From contig OZ245800.1 of assembly GCA_965228215.1 (NCBI GenBank), positions 2,170,001-2,234,000 of the forward strand: a stretch of DNA of 64,000 nt, in the 5' to 3' direction. The DNA comes from Maricaulis sp965228215 (GTDB lineage: Bacteria > Pseudomonadota > Alphaproteobacteria > Caulobacterales > Maricaulaceae). This document shows positions 32,481-40,273 of the stretch, piece by piece. Within the stretch, counting starts at the first letter, position 1. Every line of letters starts with the position of its first letter. The notes beneath the pieces were generated by a model. The model saw only the letters and a list, made by a program, of their open reading frames with translations, was not told where the DNA came from and searched no databases. Both the position numbers and the translations under genes were made by a program.

Positions 32481-33559
32481 GCGGCGACGTTCTTGCGCAT
32501 GCGCCAGAAGCGGATGGCCCGAGCCGCGTCCAGCGGATCAATGGCCTCGTAGATCTCGCCCAATTGCTTGGCATCGCTCAGGGCGTTTTGGTTGAACGTC
32601 TTGCGCAGAATGGCGAGCGAGACGAACAGGGCTTTCTCGATGCCGGCATGTTTGCAGATCAGCGCGAGCGGATCGATGCTGTCCTGCTCGATCGCCTTCT
32701 GCGCTGCCGTGTAGTCGACACCGGCCAGTTCCGCGAAACCGACACAGAAGCGCACGCGTTCGCCCTCGCGCAGCATGCGAGCGAGGGTGGCCCCGTTGAG
32801 CTGTTTGCGAAGAGCCAGCGAGCGAATGTACTGCTCGGCCTCTTCGATGTCCTCGCTCTCCTTGAGCCGGTCAGCCATGCGCTGACGCGAGGCGGCCAGC
32901 GCTTCGTCGAGCACGTCCGGCTCGATATTCTCGAACCGGCTGAGAATTTTCTCGCGCAATTGATTGCCAACGCTGGTCATCAGATCGCCCAGCAGGTCCG
33001 TCGGCGTGTCCTCGCGTCCGACCAGTGGTGCAGCCAGTTTTTCGCTCGACTCGGCGCGGCGGGTGACGGTCTCGAAGGCCTCGCGAGAGAATTGCGCGCC
33101 ATCATTGCGGATCAACGTGGCGACCGTGTCGTCATCGCCGCGGCGTACAATGGTCTCGGACACGGCTTCCGGCACGCTGTCGCGCTGCGAGATCAGGGCA
33201 AGATGCGTTTGCGCCGAGGTCTCGGCCAGTCCCACGAGATCTTCCTCGGTCAGGGCCGTCGACTTTGCAAGGATCGGGGCGGCCACCTCGATCGTGTCCT
33301 GCGCCAGTTTCAGGAGCAAGCCGTGCGGTGCAGCCGGGACTTCGCTGAAGCGTTCGGACAATTCCTCCCGGGCTTCCTGCGCGGTCTGTTGCGCCAGCTG
33401 CATCAGCACATCGTCGAAGGTCTGGAAGACCGAGCTTTCCTGTTCGGGCGTTTCCTCGAAGAAGAGATCGGTCACCTCGCGCAGGAGATCACGCCGGCGT
33501 TCACTGGATTTCTCCTTCGCCAGGTCGATCAGATCATGCAGCTTGGTGACGATGGCCAT
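32477..33559 (-). CDS. DUF2336 domain protein (second copy in window)
   Basis: The 360-residue soluble, all-helical protein has IRNDGAQFSREAFETVTRRA, RMLREGERVRFCVGFAELAG and EQDSIDPLALICKHAGIEKA, which fit DUF2336. It shares the repeating helical plan with the protein at 11585 but differs clearly in sequence. No cofactor or catalytic motif is evident. Convergent with mscS. Confidence 0.75.
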   Translation of the reverse strand: MAIVTKLHDLIDLAKEKSSERRRDLLREVTDLFFEETPEQESSVFQTFDDVLMQLAQQTAQEAREELSERFSEVPAAPHGLLLKLAQDTIEVAAPILAKSTALTEEDLVGLAETSAQTHLALISQRDSVPEAVSETIVRRGDDDTVATLIRNDGAQFSREAFETVTRRAESSEKLAAPLVGREDTPTDLLGDLMTSVGNQLREKILSRFENIEPDVLDEALAASRQRMADRLKESEDIEEAEQYIRSLALRKQLNGATLARMLREGERVRFCVGFAELAGVDYTAAQKAIEQDSIDPLALICKHAGIEKALFVSLAILRKTFNQNALSDAKQLGEIYEAIDPLDAARAIRFWRMRKNVAA

Positions 33560-33656
33560 CGCGTTCTCCGAATGGGTTCCCGCGACGATAATGAAGCCCG
33601 CGTGTTAAAAACCCGTGCGCGGCTTGTTTCAAATTTTCATCGTTTGTCGCGGGATG

Positions 33657-34028
33657 TCAGCGATCCGGACCGGCGGCTCTCAAGGCCTCTACTTCGCGGG
33701 CCGTTGGCGGACGTTCGGCGGCGGCGTCGATGTGTGAGATCAATCGGGCCGACAATCCCGTTGTGCGGCCGGGGTGCCGGCGAGGTGTGGGCGAGGCGGA
33801 CAACAGTTCGCAGCGTGCGTCCGGGCCTTCTATTCCCGCGCGGACAAACACCCAGGACTGGCAGCGGCCGTCACGATCGCACAAGGCGGAACAGGCCTGC
33901 TGTGTACCCTCATCCATGTCGATGCGCTGATAGGCCGAACCAAAGCGGGCCCAGCCGTCGAGTACATCATCAGCACCCGCTGCCGGGGTCAGGGCGATTA
34001 TCGCAAGGAGGCCAAGATATTGACGCAT
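33657..34028 (-). CDS. small secreted PAN/apple-like protein
   Basis: From ATG 34028 the product has 123 residues with a signal peptide (MRQYLGLLAIIALTPAAGA). The mature part has the PAN/apple pattern: YQRIDMDEGTQQACSALCDR, then RCQSWVFVRAG and ARCELLSASPTPRRHPGRTT, with four Cys. PAN modules bind protein or carbohydrate in extracytoplasmic proteins. A TTG at 34058 could extend it by ten residues. Ribosome site is weak either way. Confidence 0.65.
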   Translation of the reverse strand: MRQYLGLLAIIALTPAAGADDVLDGWARFGSAYQRIDMDEGTQQACSALCDRDGRCQSWVFVRAGIEGPDARCELLSASPTPRRHPGRTTGLSARLISHIDAAAERPPTAREVEALRAAGPDR

Positions 34029-34124
34029 CCCACGATGATCAGACAGGGACGCTAACAAAGCTTCAAAATCCCCGTTGAACTTGACCGAAAGCGGCGATAG
34101 GACGAGCGCAGACAGGGGATGCCC

Positions 34125-34973
34125 ATGACTGAACGCGCTAATGATTTCACCGCACGCCTGACCGCCTTCGTTGAAAGCGGGCTGGTGCGGAATTTCATCA
34201 TGACGCTGATCGTGATCAATGCGGTCACGCTTGGGCTGGAAACCTATCCCTATGAGGGCATGTGGTTCACCACCGTCCTGCCGGCGATCGACCGGATCGT
34301 GGTGACGATTTTCGTCCTGGAGATCCTGCTAAAGCTGATCGCCTACCGGCACCGTTTCTTCATGTCGGGATGGAACTGGTTCGATCTCGTGGTGATCACG
34401 GTCTCTGTCCTGCCGGATGCCGGCGGTTTCTCTGTCCTGCGCGCCTTGCGCATCCTGCGGGCTTTCCGCCTGTTCTCGGTGATGCCGGAAATGCGCAAGG
34501 TCGTGGAGGCCCTGCTGCGGGCCATTCCGGGCATGGGCGCGATCATCGCGGTGCTGGCCCTGATGTTCTACGTGTCGTCCGTGATGGCTGTGAAACTCTT
34601 CGGCGAGGATGTTCCCGAACGTTTCGGCACACTGGGCGACAGTGCCTTCGCACTCTTCCAGGTCATGACGCTGGAAGGATGGGCCTCCGACGTGGCCTTG
34701 CCCGTGATGGCGCATCAGCCGCTCGCCTGGGTCTTTTTCATCATCTTCATCGTACTGACGAGTTTCGCGGTCCTGAACCTCTTCATCGCCATCATCGTCG
34801 ACAGCCTGCAGGCCAAGCATTTCGACGAGGAAGACGAGCGTGGCCAGGAAGCCCAGGCCGACCGGGCTGAACTGCACGCGGAGATCTCGGCGCTGAGTGC
34901 GCAGGTGGCCCGTCTGACGGAATTGGTTGAACGCTCCAGCCGATCATCCGGCGAGAACTCCGACAAATCCTAG
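34125..34973 (+). CDS. voltage-gated cation channel (NaChBac/CavMr type)
   Basis: Starting at ATG 34125 (AGGGG six bases upstream) the 282-residue protein is one six-helix channel subunit: S1 from about residue 22, S3 FDLVVITVSVLP, S4 SVLRALRILRAFRLF with Arg106, 109, 112 and 115, pore helix and selectivity filter TLEGWAS (182-188), S6 LAWVFFIIFIVLTSFAVLNL, and a C-terminal acidic and coiled-coil tail (LHAEISALSAQVARLTELVE). Four subunits form a voltage-opened pore. NaChBac has TLESWAS; the Gly here matches the position of Gly in the calcium-selective CavMr filter, so ion preference may be calcium. Its end overlaps the convergent PBP gene by four bases. Confidence 0.92.
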   Translation: MTERANDFTARLTAFVESGLVRNFIMTLIVINAVTLGLETYPYEGMWFTTVLPAIDRIVVTIFVLEILLKLIAYRHRFFMSGWNWFDLVVITVSVLPDAGGFSVLRALRILRAFRLFSVMPEMRKVVEALLRAIPGMGAIIAVLALMFYVSSVMAVKLFGEDVPERFGTLGDSAFALFQVMTLEGWASDVALPVMAHQPLAWVFFIIFIVLTSFAVLNLFIAIIVDSLQAKHFDEEDERGQEAQADRAELHAEISALSAQVARLTELVERSSRSSGENSDKS

Positions 34974-37039
34974 CGGTCGCCGCTCTCGGTCGTTTCCAGA
35001 AGTGCATCGAAGGATGACGCCAGGTCGGAATAGAAGGCGGCCAGGCGCTCCTCGCGCTCCGAACGTGAGCGCGGTGCGGTCGCGGTGAGTTCGCGCGGTG
35101 GCAGATCGGCGTGCACGCGGACCATGAAGTCGCGCCAGATCTGCGCGGGCAGGCCGCCTCCGGTCACGTCTTCCATCGGGCTGTCATCATCATTCCCGAC
35201 CCAGACGCCGGCTGCGTAGTCGGCGCTGTAGCCGATGAACCAGGCATCACGGAAGGACTGGCTGGTGCCGGTCTTGCCGGCCACGCGGCGATCGGGCAGG
35301 GCGGCGCGCTGGCCGGTTCCGGTCAGCACGACATCCTGCAACATGGTCGACATGGAGCGGGCGATCGTCTCGTCGAGCACGCGTTCGCCGGCCAGTTCGG
35401 TATGGGTGTAGAGCGTGTCGCCGCGGGAATTGCTGATCGACTGGATCAGGTAGGGCGGACTGCGCAGCCCGTCATTGCCGAACACGGCATAGGCGCTGGT
35501 CAGTTCGAGCAGATTGACCTCGGCCGCACCCAGCGCGATGGCCGGAAGGACCGGCAGGGGCGACTGGATGCCAAGGCGCCGCCCGGTCTCCACGATGGTC
35601 GACAGGCCGATATCATCCGCGATCTGCGCCGCGACCGTGTTGATCGAGCGTTTCAGGGCCTCCTGCAGCGTCACCAGGCCGCGGAAATTTCCCGAGAAGT
35701 TCTGGGGCGTCCAGCCTTCCAGGTCGACCGGTTCATCCCAGACTGCCGAGGACGGGTCCAGCCCGGTCTCAAGGGCAGCGGTGAAGACGATCGGCTTGAA
35801 GGCAGAGCCCGGCTGGCGCTGGGCCTGGACAGCCCGGTTGAACTGGCTGGCCTCATAGTCCCGGCCGCCGAGCATCGCGCGGATGGCGCCATCATTGGCC
35901 AGCAGGATGATGGCGGCCTCGCCGGCCTGTCTTTCCTCGCCCTGTGAGTCGAGCGCGCTGGTGACGGCGGCCTGGGCGGCCTGGACAAGTTCGGGATCGA
36001 TGGTCGTGCGGATGACCAGATCGGGCACATCATCGGCCAGCAGGCGCTGGGCCTCGGTCACGGCGTAGTCGAAGACATGACCCCATTGCGCACTGTTCTC
36101 TGGTGTTGTCGCGGGTGACGCGGGCACGGCGGGTTCGGCGAGTGCCTCGGCGCGCTGGGTCGGCGTGATGAAACCCGCCTCCTGCATCGCGGCCAGCACG
36201 GTTGCGGCGCGGGCCTGGGCGGCTTCCAGATTGACGGTGGGGTCCAGCCGGCTGGGCGCCTTGGGCAGGGCCGCGAGCAGGGCGGCCTCGGCGAGGGTGA
36301 GATCGGTCGCGGACTTGGCGAAATAGCGCTGGGCTGCCGCCTCGACGCCGTACGCGCGGGCGCCCAGATAGATGCGGTTGAGATAGAGTTCGAGGATCTC
36401 GGTCTTGGTCAGGTTGCGCTCGAGCTCGCGGGCCAGGCGCATTTCCTGGAGCTTGCGGCGCAGTAGGCGGTCCGGGCTCAGGATGAGGTTCTTGACCAAT
36501 TGCATGGTGATGGTCGAACCGCCCTGGATCGAGCGTCCGGCGCGGAAATTGACCCAGAGCGCCCGCACCACGCCGCGATGATCCACGCCGTCATGTTCGT
36601 AGAAGCGCTGGTCCTCGATGGCGAGAAAGGCCTGGGGCACATGATCGGGCAGGGCGTCGAGTGCAATGGCCCGGGCGTAGAGCGGGCCGCGCAGGGCCAG
36701 GACATCCCCGTTCATGTCCTGCACGGTGACCGAGGGTTCGCGGCGCGCGGTCCAGAGTTCGCTTGCCGAGGTCGGGGCTTCCGGCAGGTCGTGGAAGGCC
36801 CAGTTCCAGAACACGCTCGTTCCGACCAGTCCGACGATCACGATGGTCGCGAAAGCACTCAACGCGATCAGGCGCTGGCGCCGCTCGCGTCGCTCGCGTT
36901 CCATCAGGTGATCCGCACGAAACGGCTCGGTGAACATGTTATAGGCTTTCGCGTAGTGGTCCCGATGCCTTAAGGCATCCATAAAGCGGCGGAATTCGGG
37001 CGGTATTGATGGTTCAGCCTTTCTGGAAGATGAAAACAT
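34970..37039 (-). CDS. class A penicillin-binding protein (PBP1A/1C-like)
   Basis: The 689-residue protein has an N-terminal cytoplasmic segment, one anchor helix (about 57-80), a GT51 glycosyltransferase domain with the catalytic Glu142 in AIEDQRFYEHDGVD and GGSTITMQLVKN, and a transpeptidase domain with SAFK (active-site Ser), SINT and KTGTSQS. It builds and cross-links peptidoglycan in the periplasm. The start at 37039 overlaps the divergent YcgN-like gene; Met20 at 36982 is an alternative start that removes the overlap. No ribosome site supports either clearly. Confidence 0.94.
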   Translation of the reverse strand: MFSSSRKAEPSIPPEFRRFMDALRHRDHYAKAYNMFTEPFRADHLMERERRERRQRLIALSAFATIVIVGLVGTSVFWNWAFHDLPEAPTSASELWTARREPSVTVQDMNGDVLALRGPLYARAIALDALPDHVPQAFLAIEDQRFYEHDGVDHRGVVRALWVNFRAGRSIQGGSTITMQLVKNLILSPDRLLRRKLQEMRLARELERNLTKTEILELYLNRIYLGARAYGVEAAAQRYFAKSATDLTLAEAALLAALPKAPSRLDPTVNLEAAQARAATVLAAMQEAGFITPTQRAEALAEPAVPASPATTPENSAQWGHVFDYAVTEAQRLLADDVPDLVIRTTIDPELVQAAQAAVTSALDSQGEERQAGEAAIILLANDGAIRAMLGGRDYEASQFNRAVQAQRQPGSAFKPIVFTAALETGLDPSSAVWDEPVDLEGWTPQNFSGNFRGLVTLQEALKRSINTVAAQIADDIGLSTIVETGRRLGIQSPLPVLPAIALGAAEVNLLELTSAYAVFGNDGLRSPPYLIQSISNSRGDTLYTHTELAGERVLDETIARSMSTMLQDVVLTGTGQRAALPDRRVAGKTGTSQSFRDAWFIGYSADYAAGVWVGNDDDSPMEDVTGGGLPAQIWRDFMVRVHADLPPRELTATAPRSRSEREERLAAFYSDLASSFDALLETTESGDR

Positions 37040-37485
37040 TAGCAGAAATGACGACGGCCGAGTGGGAATCGCTCTGCGATGGCTGCGGGAAATGCTGCCT
37101 CATCAAACTGGTCGACGAGGATACAGACCAGCGTTTCGATACCGATATCCATTGCAAGCTGTTCGCCAATTCCACCTGCCGCTGTTCCGACTATGCCAAC
37201 AGGAAAAAACGCGTGCCGGATTGCGTCGTGCTGAGGCCGGACAATATCGCGGCGCTGGAATGGATCCCGAAAACCTGCGCCTATCGCCGCCTCTCCGAGG
37301 GCAAGGACCTGCCCGACTGGCACCCGCTGGTCACCGGCAATCCGCTGAGCACGCAGGAGGCCGGTTACTCCGTTCGCGGCATGACAGTGTGCGAGACCTC
37401 GCTGCCGCAATCGCAATACGAGAACCATCTCGTCGAATGGCCCGGAGAGGGTGACGGCGAGGGCGACGATGAAACCCCCGGCTGA
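37009..37485 (+). CDS. YcgN family Cys-rich protein
   Basis: The 158-residue protein closely follows E. coli YcgN (UPF0260): PFWKMKTLAEMTTAEWESLC, DGCGKCC, LVDEDTD, then CRCSDYANR, a late DC and TCAYRRLSEGKDLPDWHPL. About ten Cys suggest bound metal, and the family contains a CxxCxxCC-type cluster. The conserved PFWK before the first common motif supports the start at 37009 even though this overlaps the divergent PBP gene. Function unknown. Confidence 0.9.
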   Translation: MVQPFWKMKTLAEMTTAEWESLCDGCGKCCLIKLVDEDTDQRFDTDIHCKLFANSTCRCSDYANRKKRVPDCVVLRPDNIAALEWIPKTCAYRRLSEGKDLPDWHPLVTGNPLSTQEAGYSVRGMTVCETSLPQSQYENHLVEWPGEGDGEGDDETPG

Positions 37486-37491
37486 GCCGGC

Positions 37492-38724
37492 CTAGCGTCG
37501 TCCGCCCGCCAGCGCTTTTGCCTCGGGCCTGGCGCGCAGGGCGCCCATCGCCCAGACGCCCAGGAAGGGGCCGATTGCGAGCGGTGCGAACCCCCACTGC
37601 CAGCCCACGAAATCAATCCAGACCGGCAGGAGCTGCACCATCGCCGCGGTGAGCGCGAAGCCCAGCGCCGTCTGCACGGTCAGCAATGTCCCGGCCCGGT
37701 CCGGGGGAGCGAGTTCGGTAATCGCCGCAGAGAATTGCGCGCTGTCGGCAATGACCGCCATGCCCCAGACCAGGAGCAGCGGGATCATCAGGACCGGAGG
37801 CAGGTCGAAGAGGAAGCCCACAACCAGTGCGCAGCCGCCGCTGACCGTCATCGCGACCATCGTTGTGGCGGTGCGACCGAAACGGTCGGCCGCGAAACCG
37901 GCACCGATACAGGCAAGAGCGCCGATCGCGACCACGCCGAAGGCGGTGAGGTCGGCGTGGACCTGGCCGCCGCCCTGGGTCAGCCAGTAGGCCAGCGCGA
38001 AGGGACCGATCCAGGCCCACATCGCATAGAGCTCCCACATGTGTCCGAGATAACCCAGATTGGCGAGGCGCAGCGCGGGGTCGCGGAAGGCGGCCAACAC
38101 TGCCTGCGGCTGGAAGGCCGGCGCCTTGCGGAAGGCCGGGCCGGCCTTGGCGAGCAGGATGATGCCGGCCGCCAGGCCCGCCGCGATGGCCGAGATGAGG
38201 AAGGGGGGCTGCCAGCTGCTCGTACCGGCGAAGAGATTGAACAGGAAGGGTGAGGCCGACCCCAGTGTGAGTGCGCCGACCAGAAGGCCGACCAGGAGGC
38301 CGGCATCACCGCGTGCCCAGCTCGCCGCGAGTTTCATGCCCACCGGATAGACCAGGGCCAGCGACGCGCCGGCCAGGCCGCGCGTCAGGATCATGGCCAT
38401 ACTGCCCGGTTCAGCCTGCACGGCGGCGAGATTGGCGAGGCCGGCCGCGACGGCGCCGCAGGCGAAGACACGCCGGGCATCAAAACGGTCCGGCAGGCCG
38501 AGGATGGCGCTGGTCACGGCACCGGCGACGAAACCGATCTGGACGGAACTGGTCAGCGCCGCCTGTCGCCAGCCCGCCAGCTCGCTTGCCGCGAGGAGGG
38601 CAGGCAATGCTGCAGCGCCGGCGAACCAGACCGACAGGGCGAGGATCTGCGCGAGGATGATGAGGGCAAGGGCGGGGGCTTTGCCGGCCAGGGGTGCGTC
38701 AGGTGCGGGGGCCGGTGAATTCAC
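37492..38724 (-). CDS. MFS transporter
   Basis: From GTG 38724 the product has 410 residues and about twelve helices. The loop LGLPDRFDARRVFACGAVAAG after helix 2 and FAADRFGRTATTMVAMTVSG between helices 8 and 9 follow MFS patterns. The GTG overlaps the thioesterase stop (GTGA), which supports this start over the TTG at 38754. Substrate unknown. Confidence 0.85.
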   Translation of the reverse strand: MNSPAPAPDAPLAGKAPALALIILAQILALSVWFAGAAALPALLAASELAGWRQAALTSSVQIGFVAGAVTSAILGLPDRFDARRVFACGAVAAGLANLAAVQAEPGSMAMILTRGLAGASLALVYPVGMKLAASWARGDAGLLVGLLVGALTLGSASPFLFNLFAGTSSWQPPFLISAIAAGLAAGIILLAKAGPAFRKAPAFQPQAVLAAFRDPALRLANLGYLGHMWELYAMWAWIGPFALAYWLTQGGGQVHADLTAFGVVAIGALACIGAGFAADRFGRTATTMVAMTVSGGCALVVGFLFDLPPVLMIPLLLVWGMAVIADSAQFSAAITELAPPDRAGTLLTVQTALGFALTAAMVQLLPVWIDFVGWQWGFAPLAIGPFLGVWAMGALRARPEAKALAGGRR

Positions 38725-39209
38725 GCCTTGGCTTTCGGTCGCCGGACCTGGCAAGTCGCCGTTGCCCGGGCAGCGACTTCGCCGTCAGCAGTCCAGATCA
38801 CGCCTTCCATGAAGGCGATATTCCGGCCGACCCGCACGGCTTCACCGCGTCCGCGGCAGGGCGCGAGCGGCAGCGGGGCGAGGAAGCTGGTCTTCATCTC
38901 GAGGGTAGGCACGCCGACCGTGAAACCCTCATGGATGACCACGGCGAGCGACATCACTTCATCCAGCATGGCGCAGATCATCCCGCCCTGGACGCCGCCG
39001 CGCAGATTGCGCAATTGCGGATCGGGATCGAACCCGGCCTCCAGCCAGCCTTCCTCGATGGAAAAATCCTCGACCGAGAAGCCGACCAGGCGTGCGGCGT
39101 GTTCCAAATTGCCAAGATCGGACAGGCGCGCCCGGATTTCCTGGGCGTTCAGGCGTGGAATATCGGTCCGGCCGGACAGGTCAGCCGGGATCGGCCGGTC
39201 GTCGGACAT
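38721..39209 (-). CDS. PaaI-type hot-dog thioesterase
   Basis: The 162-residue protein has the hot-dog pattern: NLRGGVQGGMICAMLDEVMS (helix with GG and a catalytic-type acidic residue), GVPTLEMKTSFLAPLPLAPC and AVRVGRNIAFMEGVIWTADG. It probably hydrolyses an acyl-CoA; substrate unknown. Its start follows the sspB stop immediately and its stop overlaps the MFS start, so it lies in the middle of a three-gene unit. Confidence 0.88.
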   Translation of the reverse strand: MSDDRPIPADLSGRTDIPRLNAQEIRARLSDLGNLEHAARLVGFSVEDFSIEEGWLEAGFDPDPQLRNLRGGVQGGMICAMLDEVMSLAVVIHEGFTVGVPTLEMKTSFLAPLPLAPCRGRGEAVRVGRNIAFMEGVIWTADGEVAARATATCQVRRPKAKA

Positions 39210-39686
39210 CTATTTCTTGCGGAAACTGTCGAGCGAGACGACTTCAGCACTGTCGCCATCTGCGCTGGCCGGAGCATCGGCCGGGCCCGTTTCGGAACCT
39301 TCGGTGGCCTCACCGGCGGGTGTGTCCTCGCCGGACTCGAATTGCAGATGGAAGCCGACGCTCGGGTCGTGGAAACGCGAGACGGCCGTGAAGGGCACTT
39401 TGAGATATTTGGGCACGCCGGAGAATTTCAGCGTGACCTCAAAACCGGATTCACCGATGTCGAGATCCCAGAACTGGTGTTCCAGAACGATCGTCATCTC
39501 GTCGGGGTATTTGTCGAGCAGGCTCGGGTCGATATCGACGCCGGCGCCGCGCGTGCGGAAAGTGACATAGAAATGATGCTGACCGGGCAGGCCTTCAGGG
39601 CCGGCTGCCTTGAGCAGGGCCTGGCGTACGACGCCGCGAAGAGCCTCTTGCGCCATGAGGTCATAGCGCATCAAATCTTTAGCCAT
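39210..39686 (-). CDS. sspB: SspB, ClpXP adaptor for ssrA-tagged proteins (alpha type)
   Basis: From ATG 39686 (site GGGGGAG) the 158-residue product follows the alphaproteobacterial SspB pattern: MAKDLMRYDLMAQEALRGVV, then HHFYVTFRTRGAGVDIDPSL, YPDEMTIVLEHQFWDLDI and FGVTLKF-like FEVTLKFSG. A flexible acidic tail ends in VVSLDSFRKK, the usual ClpX-docking type end. SspB hands tmRNA-tagged proteins to ClpXP. The tmRNA gene itself lies about 250 bases upstream on the same strand. Confidence 0.92.
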   Translation of the reverse strand: MAKDLMRYDLMAQEALRGVVRQALLKAAGPEGLPGQHHFYVTFRTRGAGVDIDPSLLDKYPDEMTIVLEHQFWDLDIGESGFEVTLKFSGVPKYLKVPFTAVSRFHDPSVGFHLQFESGEDTPAGEATEGSETGPADAPASADGDSAEVVSLDSFRKK

Positions 39687-39929
39687 AGGCAACTCCCCCG
39701 AATTCCCTGCGGGCCACGGTAAACGAGCCGTGCGGGACGTCAACGAAATCCGGCAATTTCACTGTAATCCAATCGCAGCAGGCGAAGCGGGTAGGGGTCG
39801 TGCGCCTGACGGGCGAGAAATTCACACAGGATCAGCCTCATTCCGGGCCGGAATGGGGTGTCGGAAAGCGAATCTGTTGAGTGCATCTGGTGAGGGAAGT
39901 GGAGGCTTCTGTTGCCAGGCGCCTCCGAG

Positions 39930-40222
39930 CCCCGCCTGGTCCGGCTAAAGGGATCAGGAGTTTAAAGCGAAGTTACTCGCACCGCATTACGCAGCGAGAG
40001 CGACCTCTTCAGCATAGTTGTCATTTGCAACTACTAAATTGAGCCTGTAACGGGCCTCACCCGGGCGAAAGCAATCCCCTTTACCCGTCCGTCGATCCTG
40101 TTTCGGCCCCAGAACTCCGTCGCCTTGTCGGTGCGGAGGGAAATGGTGGAGCCGCCGGGTACTGCCCCCGGGTCCGGTCCGGTTATTACGAGCGCGTTTA
40201 TCGCCATAGTCGGCAAGCCGAC
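39930..40222 (-). ncRNA. ssrA: tmRNA, circularly permuted two-piece form
   Basis: Read on the minus strand: an acceptor piece with a T-loop-like segment ends in GGCTCCACCA (CCA end at 40144); a 33-base spacer (40143-40111) follows; the coding piece begins GGGGCCGAAACAGGATCGAC at 40110, whose GGGGCC pairs with GGCTCC of the acceptor. The tag frame at 40028-39990 reads ANDNYAEEVALAA and stops with TAA (39989-39987). Permuted tmRNA is standard in Alphaproteobacteria. The outer 3' limit of the coding piece is approximate. Confidence 0.95.
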
Positions 40223-40228
40223 CTCACT

Positions 40229-40257
40229 AATATAGGGGAATCGCGGCGGTTTTTGAA
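40229..40257 (-). promoter_or_regulatory. probable sigma-70 promoter of ssrA
   Basis: On the minus strand, TTCAAA (40257-40252) and TATATT (40234-40229) are separated by 17 bases. Transcription would start near 40222, at the beginning of the acceptor piece. Confidence 0.65.
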
Positions 40258-40273
40258 GGAGCTGCCTGTATTT

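Noticed and set aside
32330..34078. Plus-strand open frame of 582 codons through the second DUF2336 gene and PAN-like gene
   Set aside because: It spans two better-supported minus-strand genes and an intergenic gap, with no recognisable domain.
39730..39948. Small plus-strand frame of 72 codons near ssrA
   Set aside because: No ribosome site and unusual composition; it overlaps the 5' region of sspB and the tmRNA 3' area.
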